From Cacajao melanocephalus (taxonomy: Eukaryota > Chordata > Mammalia > Primates > Pitheciidae): 64,000 bases of DNA. The position numbers and the translations under genes were made by a program. Where the stretch lies: positions 1-64,000 of the forward strand of contig CAUYLG010021647.1 in NCBI GenBank assembly GCA_963573385.1, given 5' to 3'. Position 1 is the first letter of the stretch, and the number at the start of each line of letters is the position of its first letter. The notes beneath the pieces were generated by a model. That model was not told where the DNA came from. It did not search any database and worked only from the letters and a program-made list of their open reading frames with translations. Of this stretch, positions 11,406 through 23,600 are shown piece by piece.

Positions 11406-13743
11406 GTAAGCTGAAAATAACCTGCATTTTGGGAGCTGTGCATGAGGGTGTTTGGTCCAGGCTCTTTCATGGGGAGATAAAATGAAAATGATGTGCTTTA
11501 TTACTTCAGGAGTCATACCCTTCTAATAACAGGGATAGTAGGAAGCTTTTCTGATTTATTCCGCTGAACCATCACTATCTCGAGTCATTGGCACTCATGG
11601 ACCATTGGGAGAACATGAATTAACCAAAAATAGACTGCTGTCATTGTCGAGGCAGTATTGTGCATCCTTCTGAAATGGCTGATCCTCACCTGGCTTCTTG
11701 ACTTTGCCCCCTCAGACTCTAGCTTTTATGGGGCTGGATGGATCTACTGCCAGAGGTCAAGCCATGCCAGACCGAAATGCTTTATCAATCCCAGAATCTC
11801 ACTGAGTACCTCCTACTAGGAAATTGGAATGTGAACCCCTTGGCTAACATCTCAAACATGCCCTTGTGAGCTTTTGCCTATAATTCAAAGCAAACCAAAA
11901 AAGAAAGTATTCCCGCTGTGTTGCAAAAATTGAAATGGAAAAACAACTGTTGATTCTAATTCCTCAACCCAGGACTTCAGATGCCAATAATGGTTGCAAA
12001 GCCTAAACACCCACTGAGTGCATCCCAGAAACTTAATTGTTTTCTTGTTATTTAACATTTACGGTAGTAAGAACGCGTTGGCACTGCCAGGCTCCTTTAA
12101 AGAGCCATACCTGAAGTCCTCAGTGTACCCACACGTGTGAAAGGTTAGGAATCCAGGAATACTAATACGGAGAGTAAATTATTTTTCCTGTTTCTTTTCT
12201 GTGCGGCCCTAGAAAGATCTTACACCTCCTGTCCTTTAAGGTAATAGCATTAGTTCCCATTCTTTTGGGTTCCATGCATATTAGGGCATCCATATCTACT
12301 ATAAATAAAAGAAGGAGGATTTTGAGGAAGAGGTTAAAGGAAAGGGGATATTCAACGAAGAAAATGCCTCAGGGTGATTGGGGATTTCCTTCAGAGCAAA
12401 AGGGAGATTAGAGGAGAGACGGGAGAGAGGTAGAGAAGGATTTACCTGACAAATAACCCAGAACTTGGAAGTGATTCTGGGTAGGTCTCTCAAAAGAGGA
12501 GAAAATCATTACATTTAAAAAGTGGGTGGGGCTTCCCAGGCAGGGCCCCTTGAAGAAGAATCGTTTGAACATTCAGAAGCTACCTGGGTACTGAATCATT
12601 GCTGTTCTAACTTCATTTTTGCAAGAATGAATAATTACACATTCGCCCCATTGCCTGTGCCCAGGAATGATGTAATGAAGAACTTCATTTTGTTACATGC
12701 AGGACTGATCCTGGCTGTGCACTGAAGCATCTGCTGGCTCCTTCAAATTTATCCCTCATGGATATGACCCACCCTTTCCACACCCAACTTTGCTGAATAT
12801 GTATAAAGGCAAGAAAAGGAGAGGGGTCCTAATTACCGAGGTCTGTGTGTGCATGGAAGAGTTAGGGGTGGAGGGAAACTTGGTCTCATCTCTATTTGGG
12901 GCTGCTGAAAGCTTATCATACCCACAGGGAGGGTAAGTAGCTAATGACCTCATGCTAAAAATAAAAAACCAAACTCTAGATTGTTAGCCTGTGACTTGCT
13001 CTACGTTTGCCTTCTGTTCAGGAGGGATTTAATTCTGCATAAAGTAAATGGCAACCACACAACCTGCCATGTTCTTTGACCCCTTGGTCACCTAATTTCC
13101 CCATTAGGCTTCATTCCTGTTGTCACGAAGAGGCTGGACCCTGAGAAGCCACATGGGCCGGTGTGAGAGATTGGGAGCCACAGTGAAACATGCATTTTAG
13201 GGGAGATTCAACGGAGTGACAGAGAGCTAGCTTATTGCATCTGAGGAAGTTATAGGACAGAAGACTGATATTCTGTAGGTTAGTTTGAAAATGGGGAAAG
13301 AAGCTATAAACCAGGAAATCAAAGAAGTGCTTTTGAAAAAATATTTGCTGAACATTTTAAGGCATAGGTTTCTAAGACTAGGGTGAGTGTTTTTATTTCT
13401 TCCCAGATGCTCTGCCTTTAAATGCAGATCCAGCCGTCCACTGTATGTACTCTGAGACAATGATTAATTTCCAATGCTTGAATTACCCACACCACTTCCA
13501 GCCCTTACCCTATAGGTGGAATTTGTGAAACATCCCAATAGTCACTTGTCCTGGAGCTAATGTACCTGCCTTGGTGATGGAGACAAGCAAGGCAGGGTCT
13601 GCCCTCTTTCTGCATGCAAACCTCTGAAAGCATCACCAGGCAACTATTTGGAGAATGTATGGGTGAGGAATCAGTGTTTTGACCCCTTTAGTTGTTTCAA
13701 CCAGAGCAGGAAAGAAGGACCCATGGCAACATCCAGTTACAAG
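11406..13743. other. Unique non-coding DNA
   Basis: No repeat family recognised over more than 2 kb. A minus-strand CAG|GTAAAT donor with an upstream acceptor brackets about 44 bases near 12445-12488, but this is weak. No open frame of interest. Confidence 0.45.
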
Positions 13744-13758
13744 TATTTATGTTCTTTT

Positions 13759-14050
<292 letters not shown>

Positions 14051-14065
14051 TATCTATGTTCTTAT

Positions 14066-14915
14066 TTGAGACTGATGGCCATGCTTTTTCTTAATCTTTG
14101 ATAGAAGCATATTTCAAGCAGCAAGCACACAAAATTCTCTGTTTTAACAAAGAACCTCTAGAAATAGTGTAATTTTCCAAAACAACTTTTCATCGCAGGA
14201 ACTTTAAACCTGGTGACGTTTTTCCTCCTTAATGAGACAGGATGAGAACTGGAATGAGCTCATAGCCTTATCATTCCTTGCTTATGAATAAGAGACAAAA
14301 GTCTGTTGATCTGTTAATCCAATGGTTTCTATGGCGGAAGAAAAATTCCTCTATGGATATGTCAGGGAAGTAGGCCTTAGGACTCCCTCTGTCCCCATCC
14401 TGAAGACAATTCATTTACTGCTAGAAAAATCACCTTATTGCCACCTCTGCACCCTGGGCTCTGGGTGCGTAATTTCTCATGCAATTATTAGGATAAGCAC
14501 TGATTCACTGATAGTCTGAAGCTATACAGTCAAATTTAATATAAGATTCAAGGTTTTTATTGTCAGGGCTCAAATGCTAAAGCCACATTCCAATTCCTGT
14601 TACTTTAGGGAGAAAAAATAAGACTTATATTTTCTAAAAAGTTGGAGGAAGGAAATATTAGATACGGCCTAAGGCCTTTTTATCAAATGTGATTAGGTGC
14701 AGCTGCATATGGTAGAAAACCCAACGTGGCTTAACAATATAAGAGTTTTAATTTTTTTTCTCAGGACACGGATATCTCGACAGGTAGGATAACTCGAAGC
14801 AAAGAGTGGAAACCCAGATTCTTCTATCTTTATGTTCTACAGTCCTTAGGGCCTGATTTCCATCCTGAAGTTCATATTCTAGTCACAAAACAGCCACTGT
14901 GGCTCTAGCTAAAGG
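14066..14915. other. Unique non-coding DNA
   Basis: Nothing recognised. Confidence 0.45.
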
Positions 14916-15090
14916 CAGTGGTTTTCACGCGTGGTCTGCAGACCAGCAGCCACAGCATCACCTGGGAACTGGTTAGAAATGAGACTATTCTGGGTGCACC
15001 TCCAACCAACCGCATCAGAAACTGCTGGGTGGGACTTACCGATTGGCGTTTCGAAAAAAGGGACCCAGCCCACCAGCTGAGGCACCTCCT
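14916..15090 (+). mobile_element. MER5-like hAT-Charlie element
   Basis: Starts with a cagtggtttt terminal repeat and continues with the family signature 'tctgcagaccagcagccaca', 'catcacctgggaactggtta' and 'catcagaaactgctgggtgg'. Non-autonomous DNA transposon fossil. The far terminal repeat is not clear. Confidence 0.75.
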
Positions 15091-15294
15091 TGAAACCCCC
15101 ACCAAATGACTTCTAGCTATTTCTCCCTGCAGCCTACCCCAGCCTTCCCAAACCTGGAGATGTTGGCTATAGTTGGGCACTTTGTCACCAACAATGTAGA
15201 GATTCTGTTAGTAAAGAGAAGCAGCAATAGACACTTGGTAAGCAACTAGCAGGAGAATCACAGCAATAAAGTGCAGGGCTAGGCACCTTTTCAT

Positions 15295-16020
15295 TGTTGA
15301 TGAAAACAGTCAAATTCTGAAAATGTTTCAAGAGATTTATTCTAAGCCAAATATGAGCGACCATGGCCTGAGACACAGCCCTCAGGCGGTCCTGAGAACG
15401 TGTGCCCAGTGTGGTCAGGGTGCAGCTTGGTTGTATACATTTTAGGGAGGCATGAGACATCAATCAAGTACAGTTGAGAAATACATTGGTTTGGTCCAGA
15501 ATCAATAGAAAGAAAATGTTCAGGTTAAGATAAAAGATGGTAGAAACCAGGATTTTTCTTTTTTCAGACAGAGTCTCGCTCTATTGCTGGAGTGCAGTGG
15601 CACAATCTTGACTCATTTAGTTTTAGTAGAGGCAAGGTTTTGCCATATTGCCATATTCTAGGCTCTCAGTTAATCTCTTCAGATTGGGAGGACCTGGAAG
15701 TAAAAGATCTAGCTATGCTAACAGATTCTTTACAGATGCAAATTTCTCCCATGAAGGATGGCTTTTCAGGGCTATTTCAAAATATGGCAAAGAAACATAT
15801 TTGTGGGTAAAATATTTTGATTTTCTTGTCATGTAATGTTATGCCAGAGTCAGACTGGAAAGTAAGTCAAGATATATAGGGTTAAATAAAATCCATCTGA
15901 TGAGAATTTCTGGTTTGTAGGGCATGACTCCCCAGACCCCTTAGGTAGGAATTTGGCAAGATAAGAAAAAATTAGAGCTTTGTCCTCATTCTTATTGTTT
16001 TGAAATCAGATATATTGGTG
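15295..16020 (-). mobile_element. ERV-type LTR, antisense, with an Alu remnant inside
   Basis: On the minus strand the element ends with 'ggcttagaataaatctcttg', a poly(A) signal in the R region, and 'gtcatgcc...' type LTR sequence. Its first ~190 bases closely parallel 18564-18755. The rest (15660-16020) differs from the 18.6-kb copy, so the two are sister subfamilies or recombinants. The far end is uncertain. Family name not assigned. Confidence 0.6.
15553..15658 (-). mobile_element. Internally deleted Alu remnant, antisense
   Basis: Contains 'cagacagagtctcgct', 'ggagtgcagtggcacaatct' and 'tttagtagaggcaaggtttt', but the whole middle of the Alu is missing between them. It sits within an ERV-type LTR. 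Confidence 0.85.
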
Positions 16021-16271
16021 GCCAAACAAATTATTTTCTTGGGTAAATTATCATATGCTTTCAACTTTCAATTTTGTACTATGCCAATAATATCAAATGC
16101 CTGTATAGATTATGTATGACAAGATGTAATTCAGCTGAGCAGGTATATTCAGTGGACCATTTATTAGTAACAGGAATTTTTTTTGAAACATTTTAGTAAT
16201 ATTTTCTCTATGCTGAGCATTTTATATTTTTCCAAAGTAGGAAAAGTGGGTAATCACACTCCTAGAAATTT

Positions 16272-16446
16272 CTCTTTTTTTTTTAGTCTCACTCTGTCAC
16301 CCAGGCTGTGCAGTGGCGCCATCTCAGCTTAATTGCAACCTCCACCTCCTGAGTAGCAGGAACTACAGGCATGGGACACCATGCCCAGCTAGTATATTTG
16401 TATTTTTAGTAGAGACGGGGTTTTGCTACATTGGCCAGGCTGGCAA
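16272..16446 (-). mobile_element. 5'-truncated Alu with perfect target-site duplication
   Basis: Antisense Alu running from poly(T) to 'attggccaggctgg' and lacking about the first 80 bases of the element, plus an internal gap before 'cctgagtagcaggaactaca'. The 14-mer actcctagaaattt flanks it exactly at 16258-16271 and 16447-16460, so the truncation happened at insertion. Confidence 0.95.
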
Positions 16447-16460
16447 ACTCCTAGAAATTT

Positions 16461-16789
16461 GTACTTTTGGACGTTTATTCATATGTAGTGAAATATTGTT
16501 CATATAGTCTCTGTATCCTTAAATGAACTAATTGATTGACTCGAGAACTAAAGATAACTAAAATAGAGTAAAACAGTTTCTAACGCTTCAGAATACTCTC
16601 CAGCTCCTCTACCTTTCTTGTCGGTATTCCACTTTTAAAGAGCCCAATGACAAAAAGTGATTAGCCTATGCCAGGAATTTAATTAAAAACTAACTCATTG
16701 ATCGGAATAGGTTTGTTGTTATCTTGTACTTCTCTATGTACAGCTATAGGCCTTTATAATATAATTAATTGCCTGCAATTGTCCTCAGT
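16461..16789. other. Unique AT-rich DNA
   Basis: Nothing recognised. Confidence 0.45.
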
Positions 16790-17197
16790 TGAGTTTACCA
16801 GGGCAGAGACTCCGATATTCTAAGATTTATGTGCAAGAGTTTTATTGGATAGTGCTCTCAGGATTAACACCTGTGTGGGATGAGGCACATGGAAATGGAC
16901 AGAGGAATATGCTAGAATGTAATACAGCTGTAGCTGAGGCCTCAGCCCATCTTTCTGTGAGCTCGACAGCTTCTCTGACCTTCAGCCTTATCCCAATGGA
17001 GGCCAGAGGGTGGAGCCTTGTAGCCACACACTGACCAGTCATTGGCTACTGCTGGCTGTGGGAGGGTGTGTGAGGTTGGATGAGGCGGCTCCTTTAAACC
17101 AGCAATGTCTGCAACACTCCCCATAGCTAGGGAATGAGTCTACAGGTCATGAAAGAGGATCAGGGCATCTGGATGGCTCAGCATAGCGTCCACTACA
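16790..17197 (-). mobile_element. Solo LTR, LTR16-like (ERVL class), antisense
   Basis: On the minus strand it starts 'tgtagtggacgctatgctga' and ends at 'ggtaaactca', with 'ccaataaaactcttgc' serving as poly(A) signal near the 3' end. Length (408 bp) and order fit an LTR16-type ERVL LTR. No clear duplication flanks it. Confidence 0.6.
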
Positions 17198-17254
17198 GAA
17201 ATGATCAGAATATGTGTAGATTCTAGTGCAAAAAATATCTACAGTTATCCAATA

Positions 17255-17740
17255 TATTGAGTAAAGTCCAAGCCCTCACTGTGACCTACAGACCCTATAA
17301 GATCTGGCTCTGGACCACTTCTTGGTGTTATGCCTAACCTCTCAATACTCTCCAACCCTACTTTCTGCTCCTTAAGCATGTCAAGCACCTCAGGGTCTTT
17401 GCGTATACTGTTCCCTGCCCTGGACCGTGCTTCTCTCTATATAACCATATGGCATGCTGCCCGTTTCCATCCTTTGTGTGTTCAGACGTCACCTCTGCAA
17501 AGAGGCTGTTTTGACCAGCCTGTCTAAAGTAACTCCATCCTATAGTTTCTTTATCTTCACAATACTTAATCATTATCTGACACTGTTAATATATATTTCT
17601 TTTCAGTTTTTGTCTGTCCTTCTATAAAGGAAAATCCATGAAGTCAGGGCCTGATATGTTTGATCAATGATACATATCACCCCTAAAGTAGGTGTTACAG
17701 GGTCTGACAGTAGAAATTCAGTAATAGCTGGTGGATTAAT
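17255..17740 (+). mobile_element. L2 3' end
   Basis: Long sense L2 match: 'cctataagatctggctctgg', 'cctcagggtctttgcgtata', 'gacgtcacctctgcaaagag', 'tgtctgtccttctataaagg' and a terminal 'aattcagtaatagctgg' region. No coding frame. Confidence 0.85.
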
Positions 17741-18563
17741 ACACTAAGTCATTTAAACAAACTCTCTCATGAATTTACTGAAATGGAAGAGGATAATTTT
17801 AGGCAGAATTGAAGAAGGTTAATAATGATCTTCAGATAACCAGATAATTTTAATTAGTGTATCACAACCTTACCAACCAGTCTTTTGAAGAAACGGTTAC
17901 TATGATAATTTGCATTAACTTTTAATGAATATTGACTAAGTTAGTTTACCTGTAGTGAATCATCTGCATTTTCTATTTGGTATAGTTTCATGTTTCAACA
18001 GTTTTTATGCCTCTATCACCTTAACCAGGTCCTAGAGAGAGAGAAAGAGCTGTGATGAGCTAGCAGGTGTTAGATATAAACCACAGCTAATTCCTCCCCA
18101 CTAATCTAAACTTAGAACAAAATCAGGCTGCAAGTTTGGTTTATTTTTCTTTACAAGTTAATGAAAACCTCATTTTGGGTTTATAGACTACCAAGGCTAC
18201 AAATGACAGCAGCTCCTTTGGCTTGATGGAGCTGATGTTTATTCCCTGCTGGGAATTTCCAGCTTTACTACACCTAAGAATGGTGTTTGACGATGCCTGA
18301 GGGGCTCTTTTTGGGACCTGAGAAGGTGGACAAAGTGCGTTGGGCTAGGACAACTGAGGACAAGGGAGGTGAAGATCTTAGAAGGGATAGCCCGGTCTTT
18401 GTTCCCTGTTGGGTCAATAAATGTCTCTGTGGCATTGCCAGCTATGGCCAGAAAGTAACAGAATCAATTTTATGACTTTTTGAGACCCTTGGCCACACAG
18501 AGTAGCTGCTGGGCCCGGGTTACAAAGTGTAGCCTCAGGCTTACAGGGCCCACTCATACCACT
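17741..18563. other. Unique non-coding DNA
   Basis: Nothing recognised. Confidence 0.45.
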
Positions 18564-19155
18564 TGTTGATGAAGTCAAACCCTGTAAAATATTTAAAGAT
18601 ATTTATTCTGAGCCAAATATGAGTGACCATGGCCTGTGACACATCCCTCAGGAGGTCCTGAGAACATGGGTCCAAGGTGGTTGGGTGCAGCTTGGTTTTG
18701 TACATTTTAGGGAGCCATGAGACTTCAATCAAATACATTTAAGAAATACTTTGGTTTGGTTCAGAGAAGTGAGACAACTCGAAGTAGGGGTGGTGGGGTC
18801 TTCCAGGTTATTTAAACATTTTCTGTTGACAATTGGTTGAGTTTATCTGAAGACCTGGGACCAACAGGAAGGAAACTTCGTCTGGGTTGCAATAAGAGGT
18901 TGTGGAAACCAAAGTTTTATCATGCAGGGGAAGCCTCCACGTAGCAGGCTTCAGAGAGAATGGACTGTAAATTCTTCTCATCAGACTTAAGGTCTATGTT
19001 AATGTTAATGCCAGAGGTAAAATGAGGCATGTCCAACCCCCATTTCTCATCATGGCCTGAACCAGTCTTTTGGGGTAAATTTTAAGAGTACCCTGGCAAG
19101 AAGGAAGTTTATTCAGATGGTTGGCAGGGGCTTATAATTTAATTTTTGGTTTACA
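18564..19155 (-). mobile_element. ERV-type solo LTR, antisense
   Basis: On the minus strand it begins 'tgtaaaccaaaaattaaatt' and ends with 'ggctcagaataaatatcttt' and '...gacttcatcaaca', that is TG...CA with a poly(A) signal near the 3' end and a 'gtacaaaaccaagctgcacc' block just upstream. 592 bp. Related to 15295-15480. Confidence 0.7.
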
Positions 19156-19255
19156 CACCTCTGCAGAGCACCTACTATTGCTTTGGCCCCAAGAACTGAA
19201 GGCTTTGAGATCTTGGTGTTACCATCCAGATCCAGGTTCATTCTGCCTGTGTGCA

Positions 19256-20105
19256 GTAAACCAATCACTGTGGCACAGGTTTTACAAAAGAGAAAAGACC
19301 TATTCTCAAGGGTGCCAAGTGAGAAGGTGTGAGAACAGCTCTCAAATCCACCTCCCTGAAGATAAGACTTGGGTATATGTATGGCTTAGGGAAGTGGGGT
19401 GGTCTAAGACATGAAAAGGTGATTGTGAATGGGAGAGTTCCCTGACTAATCTTGCAGGATGTGCGAGAGGGGTGTGGCTCGCCTGTTCAGCCGCTATGTG
19501 TGCTCAAACCACATACAGGATGAGGAGCATGCAGATGGACAGGTGCAGGAGCCGGGGCGAGTGCTCCTGGGCCGTCCCACAGCAGTGTCTGGGGGTGAGT
19601 GCCTGCAGCTCCTAAAGCCCAAGTGAGTGTGTGTTACAGTGCGCTGTTTTAGCCTTGCCATCCACAGATGGCTTATGTGTTAACTAGCTCAGTGCCCTCT
19701 TGGTACGCAGGTCCATGTCTGGCATCCTGGAAGAATCCGTTTGCACATGGACCTGAAGGATGAATGTGGGGGCTTTATTGAATGGTGGAGGTGGCTTTTA
19801 GTAGGATGGGTAGGGAGTTGGAAGGGGGATGGAGTGAGAAGATGATCTTCCCCTGCAGTTTGGCAGTCCAGTGGCTGATCTCCTCTCCAACCGTCCTCAG
19901 TCGAACTCCTCTCAGTGTACAGACGCTCCTTCTCTTCTCTCTGCTGTGCTGTTCTTGCCATTATTCTGCTCTTCTGTTCATCCTCTTGTCTTCTGTCCAT
20001 ATCATTTGGCAGTGGGGAAAAATGAAGTAACAGGTTCATTCTACACAAGCATAGGCGTTCATGCCATTTCACAGGATATATGTACAGAAAAAAGCAGCAT
20101 TAACA
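19256..20105 (-). mobile_element. ERV-type LTR, antisense (inverted partner of 24470-25215)
   Basis: The reverse complement contains 'ccattcaataaagccccc', 'acattcatccttcaggtcca' and 'tcttccaggatgcc', which align in order with 24781-24850 on the plus strand; the 'taagccatctgtgga' and 'ctgcaggcactcac' blocks follow in the same order. The start towards 20105 is uncertain. The 127- and 82-codon frames here are not genes. Confidence 0.65.
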
Positions 20106-20191
20106 TGATCTGAGGGTGGAGTTGTTAGCCCTCTGACATCAAAAAGCCACCTCTTGAGTACTTATGCAGGCCCTGTTGAAGGGCTGATGGT

Positions 20192-20564
20192 TGATATGGT
20201 TTGGCTGTGTCCCCCATCCACATCTCATCTTAAACTGTAGTTCCTGTAATCCCCACATGTCATGGGAGGGACCCAGTGGGAGGTATTGAATCAGGGGGGC
20301 AGCTCCACTCATGCTGTTCCCATGATAGTGAATGAGTTCTCATGAGGTCTGACGGTTTTATAAGGCGATTTTCCCCCTTTTGCTGGGCACTTCTCATTGC
20401 TGCCACACGTGAAGAAGGACATGTTTGCTTCCACTTCCACAATGATTGTAAGTCTCCTGAGGCCTCCCCAGCCCTAAGAAACTGTGAGTCAGTTAAACGT
20501 CTTTCCATTATACATTACCCTCTTCAGGTATGTCTTTATTAGCAGCATGAGAATGAACCAATGT
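20192..20564 (+). mobile_element. MaLR provirus A, 5' LTR (THE1/MST type)
   Basis: Begins tgatatggtttggctgtgtc, carries 'gtcatgggagggacccagtg', 'ggttttataaggcgattttc' and 'gcctccccagccctaagaaa', and ends near 'gaatgaaccaatgtc'. The five bases before it (atggt, 20187-20191) match the five at 21967-21971 (gtggt) with one substitution. Confidence 0.93.
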
Positions 20565-21616
20565 CTCAGAAATTTGCAGAAGTAACGAGAAGCTGAATGT
20601 TAATCACCAAGACAATGGGGAAAATGTTTTCAGGGCATGTCAGAGGTCGTCATGGCAGCCCTTCCTATCACAGGCCCCGAGGTCTAGGAGGTAAAAATGG
20701 TTTTGTGAGCTGGGCCCAGGGACCCCCTGCTGTGTGCAGCTAAGGATTTGGTGCCCTGTGTCCCAGCTCCAGCTGTGGCAAAAAGGGGCCAGGTTACAGC
20801 TCAGGCCCTGGCTTCAGAGGGTTCAAGCTCCAAGCCGTGGCAGCTTCCACATGGTGTTGAGCTGCAGGTGCCCAGAAGTCAATAATTGAGTTTTAGGAGC
20901 CTCCACTTAGATTTCAGAGGATGCATGGATATGCCTGGCTGTCCAGGCAGAAGTTTGCTGCAGGGGTGGACCCTCATAGAGAACCGCTGCTAGGACAGTG
21001 CGGAAGGGACATGCAGGGTCGGAGACCCCACACAGAGTGTTCACTAGGGCACTGCTTAATGGAGCTGTGAGAAGAGAATCACAGTCCTCCAGACCTCAGA
21101 ATGGTAAATCCACTGACAGCTTGTACTATGTGCCAGGAAAAGCTGCAGATACTCAATGCCAGCTCATGAAGGCAGCTGGGAGGGGGGCTGTACCCTGCAA
21201 AGCCACAGGGGCAGAGCTTCCCAAGGCCATGGGAGCCCACCTCTTGCATCAGCATGCCCTAGATGTGAGACATGGAGTCAAAGGAGATCATTTTGGATCT
21301 TTAAGGCTTAATGGCTGCTCTATTGGATTTCAGACTTGCATGAGACCGGTAGCCCCCCGCTTTTGGCCAATTTCTCCCATGTGAAATGGGTGCATTTACC
21401 CAATGCTTATACCCCCACTGTATCTACGAAGTAACTAACTTGACTTTGATTTCACAGGCTCTTGCGTGGAAGCGTCTTGCCTTGTCTCAGATGAGACTTT
21501 GACTTGGACTTTTCCGTTAATGTGGGAATGAGTTAAGACTTTGGGAGACTGTTGGAAGGATATGATTGAGTTTTGAAATGTGAGGACATGCCATTTGGGA
21601 GGGGCCAGCAGTGGAA
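20565..21616 (+). mobile_element. MaLR provirus A, internal region (5' part deleted)
   Basis: Collinear with the internal region of provirus B from about 50570 to 51582 ('caccaagacaatggggaaaa', 'gcatgtcagaggtc', 'aaaggagatcattttggatc', 'gatttcacaggctctt'). About 565 bases found in B directly after the 5' LTR are absent here. A 128-codon frame (20998-21384) is open and corresponds to the frame 51066-51392 in copy B. No reverse transcriptase or envelope is present, as is usual for this non-autonomous group. Confidence 0.88.
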
Positions 21617-21967
21617 TAATATGGTTTGCCTGTGTTCTCACCCAAATCTTGTCTTGAACTGTAGTGGGAGGGACCCACTGAAAAGTAATTGGACCATGGG
21701 GGCAGTTAACCTCATGCTGTTCTTATGATAGTGAGTTTTCACAACATCTGATGGTTTTAAACGGGGATTTTTCCCCTTTTGCTCCGCACCTCTCCTTGCT
21801 GCTGCCATGTGAAGAAAGACATGTTTGCTTCCCCTTCCACCATGATTGTAAGTTTCTTGAGGCCTCCCCAGCTGTGTGGAACTGTGAGTCTATTAAACCT
21901 TTTTTCTTTATAAATTACCCAGTCTTGGGTGCGTCTTTATTAGCAGCATGAGAACGGACTAATACAG
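21617..21967 (+). mobile_element. MaLR provirus A, 3' LTR
   Basis: Same family as the 5' LTR: 'taatatggtttgcctgtgtt' at the start (TG changed to TA), 'atggttttaaacggggattt', 'gtctattaaacctttt' and a terminal 'agaacggactaatacag'. It lacks part of the early U3 region present in the 5' LTR. Confidence 0.93.
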
Positions 21968-22940
21968 TGGTCTCAACTGATTTGAACTGAACAGAAACTG
22001 GCCCGAGTTCCTAAAAAACAACTGATGTGCTCATTACCATGGAAACCTATGAACGTTATCTATAAAGTAGCCAGTGAAAGTTAAGTTTCAGCTGTTCAGA
22101 TGAGAAACCTTTAGCTTCTGCAGCCGTCAGCTTCATGGAAAAAGGAAAAAAATAACAAAAAGTAAGCAGGGTGGGGAAACTTGATCTAATTAACTCCTCA
22201 GTTTCAAGGAGGGACAGCATGCTTGGTGTGGTTATTGGCATCCCATGATAGGCAGCAGCAGCAGGGGCAATGGAGTTTTCTTTGTGGACAACTAACCAGG
22301 GCAAGTGGGTTGTGACAAGAGAGAGAACCAGGGAGAGAGACTGTGTGGCTGTCATAGTTCCTGTCCCCATGGGCATAGGGAGGCACCCCTCAGAGTGTTC
22401 TAGCAATATCCAGGGCAAGGGGTACTCATAATTTGCTTGGGTGACTATGGGATTCTCAGAGGCACTGTAATTTTGGCCTTAATTTAGATGTAACCCTGTT
22501 TGTATCCGCAGCCAGGTGACATTTGAGGTAAAGAGTAATTGACCTAGAGTCCTTGCAATGTAATTATCCTGGAAAAGCTACCTCTTAAAAGCCTCTTTAA
22601 AGGCTTAATTTACATTCCAAATAGAATGCATCTGTTTTTCAGATTCTGATTTTTTTAATGTTGTTCTTGCAAAGGGTGATTTTCGTAACTTGAATACTTG
22701 AAAAATTCAAGCTGTAACCATGTAGAATTAAACCAATATAGAATTAAAGGAAACCCAATGCATTTGTTTTTGAGGCATTGCCCTCAGGAGGTGTATATAG
22801 CTAGAATTTGCACTACTCTTATTTTAAAACTGTCCAGAACCTCTAGGCTCCTACTGTTTTCCTGGCTCACTCATAAAAAGATGCCTAGCAGTCTACTTTT
22901 TGCCCTTGTAATAATGCCTACTTTTCTTTGAGCTAAATGT
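21968..22940. other. Unassigned non-coding DNA
   Basis: No repeat recognised. A 120-codon minus frame at 22056-22418 opens with TTG rather than ATG and has no recognisable product. Confidence 0.45.
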
Positions 22941-23100
22941 TTTATGCTTATCTCTCTTCACCGTAACCACCCGAAGTAGAAGATAGTATCGATCCCGTTT
23001 TATAGAAGAGGAAACTGAAGTGCACAGATCAAAGCCACACAGTGAATGATGGGAAAGTGGGACTCTAAGGCCCCTCCCTAATCTGCACTGTGTACTACAT
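22941..23100 (-). mobile_element. MIR SINE, antisense
   Basis: Reverse-complement MIR core: 'cccgttttatagaagaggaa', 'actgaagtgcacagatcaaa' and 'gccacacagtgaatgatgg'. Confidence 0.75.
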
Positions 23101-23164
23101 CCATCAAGAGCCTTCCGTATGGCAGACACACCTGACGGCAATAACATAACTTTAGCATACCCTG

Positions 23165-23600
23165 AGAATGACCCTATGGGCTAAGAAGAATGCGTGTTTG
23201 CAGCTCTAAGCTAAGGAATCCAGAAGCAGCCAGCGTGGAGATTCATTCCTTATCCCCTGGCCCATCCTGTGGAACACATGCTGTACAGGAGATCAAGACT
23301 CTTTGTTTTGGGTTAAGTGAAGGCTAACGGGTGGAGGTTGCTCGGAGGGTGTTAAGTGAAAATGCTGTATAAACTGCATGCTTTTTTTACAAGTTCTTAT
23401 AGTTCTTTTGTCTAGTCCGCCACTACTGGACTGAACTGCCCTGTATGTAAGTTCCCTCAATAAACGCTATGTTTCGTTCACTGGTTCCAGATCTCTTCTT
23501 TAGCTTCTCAAACATGATGCTATTCCTATTGAAGTCCAGGGGTTCAGCATGATACCTGCAATTCTTGAATTCTTTTTACCCCATCTTGCAGCCATCCCCT
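23165..23600 (+). mobile_element. Probable ERVL-type solo LTR
   Basis: Has the promoter-to-poly(A) layout of an LTR: a TATA-like 'gctgtataaactgcatg' near 23363, then 'agttccctcaataaacgcta' at 23450 with AATAAA, and a GT-rich downstream region. Boundaries and family not determined. Confidence 0.45.

Noticed and set aside
18564..19160. 4- or 5-bp duplication around the LTR (cact versus cacc)
   Set aside because: Too short and imperfect to distinguish from chance.
19689..20072. 127-codon minus-strand frame
   Set aside because: Falls inside an ERV-type LTR.
22056..22418. 120-codon minus-strand frame
   Set aside because: Opens with TTG, no recognisable domain.
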